In this document: one piece after another, positions 37,249 to 45,415 of the stretch
How the letters are laid out: every line of letters begins with the position of its first letter
How positions within the stretch are numbered: position 1 is the stretch's first letter
Assembly (NCBI GenBank): GCA_902571865.1
Contig: CACGDO010000001.1
Coordinates: 208,315-272,314 of the forward strand
DNA from: an uncultured Alphaproteobacteria bacterium
GTDB taxonomy: Bacteria > Pseudomonadota > Alphaproteobacteria > HIMB59 > GCA-002718135
Length of the DNA stretch: 64,000 nt
Direction: 5' to 3'
The notes under the pieces: model-generated
Databases searched by the model: none
Seen by the model: only the letters and a program-made list of their open reading frames with translations
Told to the model about the DNA's origin: nothing
Translations under genes and position numbers: made by a program

Positions 37249-38859
37249 TTATTTACCAAAAATTCCCAACTTAACACCGTAGTCAACAGCTATTCCATAA
37301 TCAGGATCATCATCGCTATCAACTATCAATTGACCTGTTTTTCTTAAAAGGCTGTGGCAGTCCTTCGTAAGACGTCTTAACTTTACTTGTTTGCCTAATT
37401 TGGAATATCTTTCTGCAATATCCTCAATTGCCTTTAAAGCAGATTGATCAATAACTTTTGAATTTGCAAAATCTATTATTACTAAATTAGGATCTTCGGT
37501 AGGCTTAAAAATTTCTAAAAAACTATTAGTTGAACTAAAAAAAAGAGGTCCTTCAATTTCATAAACTTTAGCACCCTTTTCTGTTCTTGATTGTCTTTCA
37601 ATTGCTCTAATTCTTGAAGCAGATTTCCAAGCAAATACTAGCGCATTAATAATAACACCAGCAACTACAGCAACTGCTAAATCTTCTAATACAGTTATTA
37701 AAGTAACTAAAACAATTACCAATGCATCCGAACGAGGAACAACAAATAATAATTTTAGTGAGTTCCAAGCAAATGTTCCGATTACGACCATAAACATAAC
37801 CCCTACTAATGATGCAATAGGAATAAGTTCAATTAAATTTGAAGTATAAAGAATGAAAATTAGTAAAAAAATTGCTGCTGATATGCCAGCAATTCTTGTT
37901 CTCCCTCCAGATTTTACATTTATCATTGATTGACCAATCATAGCACAACCACCCATACCACCAAAAAAGCCTGTGATACCATTAGCAACACCTTGCGCTA
38001 AACATTCTTGTCTTGTCCCACCCTTTTTGTTTGTTATTTCTCCTACTAGATTAAGAGTTAGGAGACTTTCAATTAATCCAATAGCTGCCAAAATAATTGC
38101 ATAAGGAAAAATAATGAAAAAAGTATCTAAATTAAGTGGAACTGTTGGAATAGAAAAATTGGGAAGCCCTCCTGCTACACTTGCTAAATCCCCTACTCTT
38201 GGAACAGGTAAATCTAAAAGTAAAACTAGAAAAGTAACAAGAAGAATTGCAGCTAATGTAGATGGTATAAATTTAGTAACCCTTGGTAAGTACCATATGA
38301 TTAACATGGTTAAGAAAACTAATACTAAAGAATATGTAAGCACTTCCCCTGACATCCATGTAAATGTTCCATCAAAGTTATATATTTGAAATTGATGTAA
38401 TTGTGATAAACCAATTACTATAGCTAAACCGTTTACAAAACCTAGCATTACAGGTTGAGGAACCATTCTCATAAATTTTCCTAATTTAAAAATTCCTGCA
38501 AGAAATTGTAAAATTCCCATCAGGATTACAGTGGCAAATAAGTATTGGACTCCATGTTCCGATACTAATGAAACCATAACAACAGCCAATGCTCCTGTTG
38601 CTCCCGAAATCATTCCAGGTCTCCCACCAAAAATTGCAGTTACTAATCCTACAATAAAAGCTGCGTACATTCCTGAAAGAGGTGCTACACCTGCTACAAA
38701 AGCGAACGCTATTGCTTCTGGAACTAGGGCGATTGCAACTGTTAATCCAGATAGAATTTCGATTTTAAATAGTGAAAAGGAAGCTCTGCCCTCTGGAATA
38801 TATTCATCTTTGTTTAACCCAAGAGAATTTGCAAATTGATTAACTGTTGATTTTATCAT
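37249..38859 (-). CDS. SulP family anion permease with STAS domain
   Basis: A 536-residue transporter with 10-12 membrane helices followed by a C-terminal STAS domain (from about residue 415, with PNLVIIDFANSKVIDQSAL). The SulP core signature GGMGGCAMIGQSMINVKSGG is present, as is the N-terminal PEAIAFAFVAGVAPLSGMYA. Members carry sulfate, bicarbonate or dicarboxylates with Na+ or H+. The sequence cannot say which. Confidence 0.92.
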   Translation of the reverse strand: MIKSTVNQFANSLGLNKDEYIPEGRASFSLFKIEILSGLTVAIALVPEAIAFAFVAGVAPLSGMYAAFIVGLVTAIFGGRPGMISGATGALAVVMVSLVSEHGVQYLFATVILMGILQFLAGIFKLGKFMRMVPQPVMLGFVNGLAIVIGLSQLHQFQIYNFDGTFTWMSGEVLTYSLVLVFLTMLIIWYLPRVTKFIPSTLAAILLVTFLVLLLDLPVPRVGDLASVAGGLPNFSIPTVPLNLDTFFIIFPYAIILAAIGLIESLLTLNLVGEITNKKGGTRQECLAQGVANGITGFFGGMGGCAMIGQSMINVKSGGRTRIAGISAAIFLLIFILYTSNLIELIPIASLVGVMFMVVIGTFAWNSLKLLFVVPRSDALVIVLVTLITVLEDLAVAVVAGVIINALVFAWKSASRIRAIERQSRTEKGAKVYEIEGPLFFSSTNSFLEIFKPTEDPNLVIIDFANSKVIDQSALKAIEDIAERYSKLGKQVKLRRLTKDCHSLLRKTGQLIVDSDDDPDYGIAVDYGVKLGIFGK

Positions 38860-38909
38860 TAAGGTCTATTTAATTTAAATAGGTAAATTAAGTTATAAGT
38901 AAACAAAAT

Positions 38910-40067
38910 CTACCAAACAGATTTGTATATATTAAAGGCGTCAGATTCTTCAATTTTACGTGGATTATTAACTAATAATCTAGTTTGTTTCATTGCTTCA
39001 CTAGCCATCAATTGGCAAGCTTCCTCAGGAATTTCTAGATCTCTTAACCTATAAGGTAATTTAAGTTCCTTAGACAAACTTTCTAAACTATCTATAAAAT
39101 TGTTACACACAATCTCATCACTTTTGCTATTATCTAAATCTTTAAATACAAATGGTGCAAGATTAGCGTAATTTTTTTTTGTTTCTTTATTTATGGAATT
39201 GAATTTCATAACACTTGGAAGAACTAAAGAGTTTGAAAGTCCATGAGATATATTAAATAGACCTCCTATAGGATATGCCAAAGCATGTACTGCTGCTACT
39301 GGAGAATTTGCAAAAGCTTTACCTGCTAACATTGATCCAAATAGCATATTTGATCTGGCATTTATATTATATCCCTCAAATACAGCAGTTTTAATTGATG
39401 ATCCGATAAACTTTAGTGCTTCTATAGATAACATTTTTGAAATAGGATTATTGTTAGGATTTATAGAAGTGTAAGCTTCGATTGCATGAACCATAGCATC
39501 TATTCCAGTTGATGCTGTTATATTTGGAGGTAGATTAATAGTTAATAATGGATCTAAAATAGCAAGATCAGGTAAAATAAGTTTTGAAGAAACACCTTTT
39601 TTTTCTTTGTCATCCATCGTAATTATTGAAATTGGTGTAACTTCTGAACCGGTTCCTGCTGTTGTAGGAATTAGTACAAGTGGTATTCTTGGACCTTTTG
39701 CATTATTAACCCCCCATATTGTATCGATATTCTGATTAGACCCAAGAAGTAAAGATATAAGTTTTGCAATATCCATAGATGAACCGCCTCCAAAACCTAA
39801 AACTCCAGTTGATTTAAAATCTGTTGCTTCTTCAAATGCTTTTAATAAAGTAGATTTTGAAGGATCAGATTCAACTTTATTAAATATATTTATATTTGAG
39901 TATGATTGAAGTTTTTTAATTGTTTTATCGTACAATCCTAATTCTGTTAATCCTTCATCAGTTATTACAAAAATATTTTTTCCTAACAAATTTAGAATTT
40001 GATCACTTGAATTAACTGCTGTTTCATTACCAAAAATCAAGCTAGCTGTTGAATGAAAGTTAAACAT
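38910..40067 (-). CDS. Iron-containing alcohol dehydrogenase
   Basis: Group III alcohol dehydrogenase, 385 residues from ATG 40065-40067. The frame extends 51 bases upstream into tRNA-Pro, which cannot be coding. NAD(P) binding is by [19 protein letters not shown] and [15 protein letters not shown]. Iron ligands are Asp and His residues in [22 protein letters not shown] and [11 protein letters not shown]. The substrate may be a short alcohol, butanol or lactaldehyde. The gene starts 7 bases after the tRNA-Pro 3' end, so it is probably cotranscribed with the tRNA. Confidence 0.9.
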   Translation of the reverse strand: MFNFHSTASLIFGNETAVNSSDQILNLLGKNIFVITDEGLTELGLYDKTIKKLQSYSNINIFNKVESDPSKSTLLKAFEEATDFKSTGVLGFGGGSSMDIAKLISLLLGSNQNIDTIWGVNNAKGPRIPLVLIPTTAGTGSEVTPISIITMDDKEKKGVSSKLILPDLAILDPLLTINLPPNITASTGIDAMVHAIEAYTSINPNNNPISKMLSIEALKFIGSSIKTAVFEGYNINARSNMLFGSMLAGKAFANSPVAAVHALAYPIGGLFNISHGLSNSLVLPSVMKFNSINKETKKNYANLAPFVFKDLDNSKSDEIVCNNFIDSLESLSKELKLPYRLRDLEIPEEACQLMASEAMKQTRLLVNNPRKIEESDAFNIYKSVW

Positions 40068-40074
40068 TTGTCTA

Positions 40075-40151
40075 TGGTCGGGGAGAAAGGATTCGAACCT
40101 TCGACCCCCTGGTCCCAAACCAGGTGCGCTACCAGGCTGCGCTACTCCCCG
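40075..40151 (-). tRNA. tRNA-Pro (TGG)
   Basis: Acceptor CGGGGAG/CTCCCCG, D arm GCGCAGCCTGGTAGCGC, anticodon stem CCTGG/CCAGG with loop TTTGGGA (anticodon TGG), T loop TTCGAAT, encoded CCA. It is directly upstream of the alcohol dehydrogenase gene. Confidence 0.96.
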
Positions 40152-40231
40152 AAAAAATTTGTTATATTCATAAATAACCTAAAAACAATCTTTTATGTTT
40201 GTTTTTCAAAATAATATTTATTATAATTAAT

Positions 40232-40299
40232 TTAGGGGTGCTTAAATGCTGAGATTTATACCCTTTTAACCTGATCTGGATAATGCCAGCGGAGGAAAC
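40232..40299 (+). promoter_or_regulatory. TPP (THI-box) riboswitch
   Basis: All the conserved THI blocks are in order: GGGGTGC near 40235, GCTGAGA near 40248, ACCC near 40259, AACCTGATCTGGATAATGCC at 40268-40287 and GCGGAGG at 40289-40295. It lies directly upstream of thiB. The GGAGG at the end of the aptamer is also the ribosome-binding site, four bases before the ATG, so TPP binding should block translation initiation. Confidence 0.95.
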
Positions 40300-41283
40300 A
40301 TGAAAACAATACTAATTTTTTTAACTAGCTTATTTATTTCTTTTTCAATCTATGCAGAGAAACTAACCATTTATACGTACGACTCTTTTGTATCAGAATG
40401 GGGTCCAGGACCAATAATTGAAAAAATATTTGAAGAAAAACATAATGCGGATGTAGAATTTGTTGCTGTAGACAGTGCAGCAACATTATTGAATAAAGTT
40501 ATTTTAGAAGGTGATACTTCCAAGGCAGATATAGTTTTAGGTCTTGATATGAATTTATTTGATTTAGCCGAACAATCTGAGCTTTTTACAACTCATAATA
40601 TCAATGACATAAACAACTTAATTAATTTACCATTAAAATGGGAAAGTAATAAATTTGTTCCATATAATTATGGATACTTTTCTTTTGTGTATAATGAAGC
40701 AAATTTAGCAACACCTCCAAACTCAATGGATGAGTTGATTAATTCTACTAATGCTAGGATTGTAATTCAAGACCCGAGAACCTCTACCCCTGGTTTAGGA
40801 TTATTAACTTGGATGAAAGCATTATATGGAGATAAAGCTGGGGATGAATGGAAAAAATTAAATAAAAAAATTATTTCAGTTACCAAAGGATGGACAGATG
40901 CATATTATAATTTTTTTATGGCAGGAGAAGCTGACATGGTCTTAAGTTATACTACATCTCCAGCCGCACATATAATGTTTGAAGAAAGGCATGATATTCT
41001 TGCTACAACTTTTGAAGAGGGAAATTATATAACAATTGAATTTGCAGGCACTTTAAATAATTCACAAAATAAAGACTTAGCAAATAAATTTCTTAACTTT
41101 ATGTTATCAAAAGAATTTCAATCAGTCATACCATCAACAAATATTATGTACCCTGTTACAAATATAAAAGATTTACCTGAGGCATTTGATAAACTAGATG
41201 TTCCTAACTTTATTCAAATGGATCCAAAAGAAATTAATAAAAATAAAGAAAAATGGATTGATGAATGGCTTAATGCCTCGTAA
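40300..41283 (+). CDS. thiB: Thiamine ABC transporter, periplasmic binding protein ThiB
   Basis: Thiamine-binding protein, 327 residues. The signal peptide MKTILIFLTSLFISFSIYA is followed by KLTIYTYDSFVSEWGPG, ADIVLGLDMNL, QDPRTSTPGLGLLTWMKA and DAYYNFFMAGEADMVLSYTT, all typical of ThiB. It is controlled by the TPP riboswitch just upstream. The permease thiP follows at 5 bases. Confidence 0.95.
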   Translation: MKTILIFLTSLFISFSIYAEKLTIYTYDSFVSEWGPGPIIEKIFEEKHNADVEFVAVDSAATLLNKVILEGDTSKADIVLGLDMNLFDLAEQSELFTTHNINDINNLINLPLKWESNKFVPYNYGYFSFVYNEANLATPPNSMDELINSTNARIVIQDPRTSTPGLGLLTWMKALYGDKAGDEWKKLNKKIISVTKGWTDAYYNFFMAGEADMVLSYTTSPAAHIMFEERHDILATTFEEGNYITIEFAGTLNNSQNKDLANKFLNFMLSKEFQSVIPSTNIMYPVTNIKDLPEAFDKLDVPNFIQMDPKEINKNKEKWIDEWLNAS

Positions 41284-41288
41284 ATAAA

Positions 41289-42878
41289 TTGTATTATAAA
41301 TATAATTATTCAGTATTATTTTTTTTTGGATTAATAATCCTATTGCCTTTCATAGGTATTTTTTCAAAAATTAATTTTGATTTAGAGGTAATTTATAATT
41401 TTTTTCAAAATTCTTATACGCATCGTCTAATTTATTTCTCACTCTATCAAGCTTTTCTTTCAGCACTATTAAGTTGTTTTTTAGCTATTCCATTCGCATT
41501 AGCATTAAATAGACATAAGAATTTAAAAATTATTAAATTTATCATTTCTCTTTGTGGTTTTTGCTTTGTAATACCTACAATCTTAATAGTGTTTGCAGTA
41601 ATTAAACTTTTTGGAAATAATGGTTTTTATAACTCATATTTTAATTTGTACGAGAATTTTTCGATAGATACAATTTTTGGAATAAAAGCAATTTTAATTG
41701 CACATATACTTCTAAATACACCATTTGCTACCCGATTATTTTTTCAATCCTTAAATAGTATTCCTTTAAAATATTATGAAATATCTAGCTCTCTAAACAT
41801 TACTTTTTTTGGCAATCTTCTAAAATTAGAAATCCCTTATATAAAACAAAATTTTTTTACTGTGTTCTCAATAATATTCTCTCTTTGTTTTTTAAGTTTT
41901 GCAATAGTAATGGCGTTAGGTGGTGGACCTATGTATTCAACAATTGAAGTGGCAATTTATCAATATGCACTTTTTGAACTAAATTTTAATAAAGCAATAT
42001 TACTTAGTTTTCTACAAATTTTTATCTGTTTATTTTTTTTATTTATTGGTTTTTACAAATTAAAAGGTTCAAATTTTTTTGAAATAGGTCAAATTAATTT
42101 TATTCATCCTCATAAAGAATACAAAGCTATAAAAATTTTAGATTTTTTAATAATTGTATTTTTTTCGATATTTCTTTTTTCTCCAATAATTTCTGTAATT
42201 TATCATTTTATAAATAATGGTATTTATTTATCTTTAATTAATAAAAAATTTTTAGGATCTTTTTTTAACTCTGTTATTATTTCAGTTACTACAGGAATAA
42301 TTGTTAGTATATCTGGGTTTATAATTTCATCTATACTTGTAATAAATTATAAAAATATGATTTTTCAGCAATCAATTTTTTTAATAAGCTCTTCAATAAT
42401 AATTATTTCTCCAATTATATTTAGTCTTGGTTATTTTATTATATTAGGTGAACTAAGATATGTGCAATTTTTTAAATATTTTGTGATAGTTTTGATAAAT
42501 TGTCTATTCTTATTACCTTTTTCTATATTAATACTTTTTAATAACCTGAAAAATATTTTTTTAAATTTTGAAAATTTTCAGCAAACTTTCCGAATAAGCA
42601 TAAGAAACTATTTTATTATTTTGCTACCAATGATTAAAAAAAATATAATTTTTGTTTTTGCATTTTCGACGGTTATTACTTTTGGTGATTTTACAATAAT
42701 ATCATTTTTTAAAGATCAAAACTTTGATACCTTGCCATCTTACTTATATAAATTGATTAGTGTCTATAAATTTAACGAAGCTTCTTTTGTTGCTGGTGTA
42801 ATTTTAATACTTAGTATGATTATTTTTTTATTAATTGATAATTTAAATTACCAAGGCAAGTCAGCCATTAAAACGTGA
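41289..42878 (+). CDS. thiP: Thiamine ABC transporter permease ThiP
   Basis: Fused permease of 529 residues with about 12 membrane helices and two EAA-like loops (KYYEISSSLNITFFGNLLKL in the first half, a weak one near FQQTFRISIRNYFIILLP in the second), as in ThiP of E. coli (536). The only start codon near the conserved N-terminus is TTG at 41289-41291. The last 31 bases overlap the end of the convergent nhaD gene. thiQ, the ATPase gene usually next in the operon, is absent. Confidence 0.9.
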   Translation: MYYKYNYSVLFFFGLIILLPFIGIFSKINFDLEVIYNFFQNSYTHRLIYFSLYQAFLSALLSCFLAIPFALALNRHKNLKIIKFIISLCGFCFVIPTILIVFAVIKLFGNNGFYNSYFNLYENFSIDTIFGIKAILIAHILLNTPFATRLFFQSLNSIPLKYYEISSSLNITFFGNLLKLEIPYIKQNFFTVFSIIFSLCFLSFAIVMALGGGPMYSTIEVAIYQYALFELNFNKAILLSFLQIFICLFFLFIGFYKLKGSNFFEIGQINFIHPHKEYKAIKILDFLIIVFFSIFLFSPIISVIYHFINNGIYLSLINKKFLGSFFNSVIISVTTGIIVSISGFIISSILVINYKNMIFQQSIFLISSSIIIISPIIFSLGYFIILGELRYVQFFKYFVIVLINCLFLLPFSILILFNNLKNIFLNFENFQQTFRISIRNYFIILLPMIKKNIIFVFAFSTVITFGDFTIISFFKDQNFDTLPSYLYKLISVYKFNEASFVAGVILILSMIIFLLIDNLNYQGKSAIKT

Positions 42879-44149
42879 AGATAAATACTTGCTACATAAC
42901 CAATAAATATAACTGGAGTCCATTTTAAATGTCCAAAAAAAGTGTAATATCCTCTCGCTTGTCCCATAAGTGCTACACCTGCAGCTGAACCAATTGACAA
43001 TAGGCTACCGCCCACTCCTGTTGTTAATGTAACCAGCAACCACTGATCAATTGACATTTCCGGTCTCATAGTAATTACAGCAAACATAACTGGTATATTA
43101 TCTACGATAGCTGAAAGAATACCTACTATAGAATTTGCCATTGTTGGGCCAAGACCAATATATAAGAATTCTGAAACAACAGTTAGGTAACCTATAAATC
43201 CTAGGCCACCTACACTTAGGATAACTCCAAAGAAAAATAGCAAAGTGTCCCATTCAGCTCTTGAAACTTTTCTAAAGAAATCAAATTTTTCGTCTTCAAC
43301 AGATGGATCATGTGTAATTTGTAAATAAAAAGAATATAACCCAAGAAGACCAAGACCAAACATCATGCCAAGCATTGGAGGCAAGTGAAGAATATTATGG
43401 AAGTTTACAGCACTAAAAATTGTAAGCAAACCTAAAAAGATAATTACTCGTCCGCCTCTTTTCATATATTCTCTATCAGAACTAATTTGTGGTTTTTCAT
43501 TTGGAATAAAGAAATACATAACTGCTGCAGGAATTATGTAGTTAACCACAGAAGGAAAAAATATTTTAAAAAATGTAAAAAATTCGACAATACCAGCCTG
43601 CCATACCATTAAAGTAGTTATATCTCCAAATGGACTAAAAGCGCCACCTGCATTTGCTGCAACAACTATATTAATACAACCAATCGATATAAATTTTGTA
43701 TTACCTTTACCACAGGCCATTACTACAGAGCACATAACTAGTGCAGTTGTTAAATTATCAGCTATAGGAGATAAGAAAAAAGTAATTATACCTGTGAATA
43801 TAAATAATTGTCTAAAGCTAAATCCCCTTGATGTTAATTGGTATCTGACTACATCAAAAACTTTTCTTTCTTCTAAAGCATTGATGTAAGTCATAGCAAC
43901 GAGAAGAAATAGGAAAAGTTCTGCAAATTCTAAGATATTATGCTCTAAAGCATACTCGATTTCTTTGGCATATTGCTTATCAGAAGAAAAATGGAAAGCT
44001 ATAATACCCCATATTACAGCAGCTGAAATAATAACTGGTTTAGATTTTCTTAGATGGCTAAATTCCTCAGCCATTACAACAGCATATGCAAGAACAAATA
44101 CAATAAGGCTTAAAATACCCACATATGATGTTGTTAGATCTATTTCCAT
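42848..44149 (-). CDS. nhaD: Na+/H+ antiporter NhaD
   Basis: NhaD/ArsB-type antiporter, 433 residues, around 12 helices. Conserved polar motifs in the membrane are FFLSPIADNLTTALVMCSVV, ANAGGAFSPFGDITTLMVWQ, AIVDNIPVMFAV and TTGVGGSLLSIGSAAGVALM. It exports Na+ in exchange for H+, useful in seawater. Converges with thiP with a 31-base overlap of the coding ends, and overlaps the hydrolase gene by 10 bases. Confidence 0.93.
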   Translation of the reverse strand: MEIDLTTSYVGILSLIVFVLAYAVVMAEEFSHLRKSKPVIISAAVIWGIIAFHFSSDKQYAKEIEYALEHNILEFAELFLFLLVAMTYINALEERKVFDVVRYQLTSRGFSFRQLFIFTGIITFFLSPIADNLTTALVMCSVVMACGKGNTKFISIGCINIVVAANAGGAFSPFGDITTLMVWQAGIVEFFTFFKIFFPSVVNYIIPAAVMYFFIPNEKPQISSDREYMKRGGRVIIFLGLLTIFSAVNFHNILHLPPMLGMMFGLGLLGLYSFYLQITHDPSVEDEKFDFFRKVSRAEWDTLLFFFGVILSVGGLGFIGYLTVVSEFLYIGLGPTMANSIVGILSAIVDNIPVMFAVITMRPEMSIDQWLLVTLTTGVGGSLLSIGSAAGVALMGQARGYYTFFGHLKWTPVIFIGYVASIYLHVLMADLPW

Positions 44150-44937
44150 AGTTTTAAATTAAAGCCAATTACGTCTTTTTCAATCCCGAAATCATATAGA
44201 TTATTGTGTATTGCTTCGTCAATAAAAACACTCTTTTTTATAACTTTTGCTTTATCATAAAGCTTAATACTGTGTTCATGCGGTACAATTTCATCCTTTT
44301 TTCCACTAATGATAAGTAATGGAGAAGTTATTTTATCAATTTTACTGAAGTTATCGAATTTATCTTTAACTAAATATTTTGTTGGAAATACTTTATATCT
44401 TTTTTTTGCAATATCATTGATAGATGTAAATGGCGCTTCTAAAACAATAGATAAAAATTCGTACTTTGTACCCATTTCTACTGCAGCACCAGATCCGAGT
44501 GATTCTCCATAAATCACTAATTCTTTGAATTTAAATTCAGTATTATTTTTTATCCATTTTAATACTGCTTCTGCATCTTTATACAAATTTTTTTCTGTTG
44601 GATTTCCTTTGTTACCTCCAAAGCCTCTCCAGGAAACTAACAGTACGCTCCAATTTTTTTCGATATACCTCTGGATTCTGTAAGCTCTATCTCCGATATG
44701 AAAAGAATTACCATGAAAATAAACTAATAAAGGGAGTGAATTATTCCCTTTATAATACCATGATAATAGCTTTAAGTTATCCTCAGTTTTAATATAAACT
44801 TCTTCTGTATTATCCAAGTTATAATCCTTTGGTGCGCCTGGATGTCCTGATTTATTAAAAACAATGCGTCTTTGAAAGATATACAAGAGAAAACCTAAAA
44901 AAAAATATAGAAAAATTGCAGAAAAAATGTAATTCAT
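44140..44937 (-). CDS. Membrane-anchored alpha/beta hydrolase
   Basis: A 265-residue hydrolase with an N-terminal membrane helix (residues 3-22). Oxyanion-hole HG lies in LVYFHGNSFHIGD, the nucleophile Ser in VIYGESLGSGAAVE, the acid Asp in ISGKKDEIVPHEH and His in EAIHNNLYDFG. It resembles the YfhR/BEM46-type hydrolases. Substrate unknown. Its start codon is 16 bases from the divergent Irr gene. Confidence 0.87.
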   Translation of the reverse strand: MNYIFSAIFLYFFLGFLLYIFQRRIVFNKSGHPGAPKDYNLDNTEEVYIKTEDNLKLLSWYYKGNNSLPLLVYFHGNSFHIGDRAYRIQRYIEKNWSVLLVSWRGFGGNKGNPTEKNLYKDAEAVLKWIKNNTEFKFKELVIYGESLGSGAAVEMGTKYEFLSIVLEAPFTSINDIAKKRYKVFPTKYLVKDKFDNFSKIDKITSPLLIISGKKDEIVPHEHSIKLYDKAKVIKKSVFIDEAIHNNLYDFGIEKDVIGFNLKLWK

Positions 44938-44953
44938 TATTTATTATAATATT

Positions 44954-45409
44954 ATGAGAATAGAAAACAAAGTAATTGATCCTCTAAGTCCTTACATCCG
45001 CGCACTGAAAAAAATAGAGGAAAGTGGTATAAGACCAACAAAACAAAGAAGAATTTTAGCTAAATTAATTTTTGAAAAAGGTGACAGGCATATTTCTGCT
45101 GAAAATCTTTTTGATGAAGTAAAAAAAGAAGATAGAAAAATTTCTATGGCTACAATTTATAACACCTTAAAACAATTTACCTCTTTAGGATTAATAAGAG
45201 AAATAGTTGTTGATCAAAATAAATCACTCTATTGTAATAATAATAAATCTCATTATCATTTGTATATTGAAGATGAAGGTAAGATTCATGATATACCTAC
45301 GAAAAATATTAATCTTGATATACCTTCTATTCCTGCTTGTCTCTCATTGCATAATATTGATGTTATTGTCAGAGTTAGATCTCTTAAAGAAGACCAAAAA
45401 AAGAATTAA
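44954..45409 (+). CDS. irr: Fur-family iron response regulator, Irr-like
   Basis: A 151-residue Fur-superfamily regulator. The winged-helix DNA-binding domain has GIRPTKQRRILAKLIFE, HISAENLFDEV and ISMATIYNTLKQFTSLGLIRE. The linker HYHLYIEDEGKIHDI replaces the full Fur zinc/iron site and resembles Irr, which senses haem and controls iron genes in alphaproteobacteria. Fur-type zinc cysteines (CXXC) are missing. The gene sits directly upstream of acetoacetyl-CoA synthetase, 6 bases away. Confidence 0.8.
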   Translation: MRIENKVIDPLSPYIRALKKIEESGIRPTKQRRILAKLIFEKGDRHISAENLFDEVKKEDRKISMATIYNTLKQFTSLGLIREIVVDQNKSLYCNNNKSHYHLYIEDEGKIHDIPTKNINLDIPSIPACLSLHNIDVIVRVRSLKEDQKKN

Positions 45410-45415
45410 ATTGTT

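Noticed and set aside
38114-38839. Plus-strand frames opposite the SulP gene
   Set aside because: Shadows of a conserved transporter; no ribosome site or homology.
40068-40118. Upstream extension of the alcohol dehydrogenase frame through tRNA-Pro
   Set aside because: The extension translates the tRNA gene; ATG 40067 gives the family's normal N-terminus.
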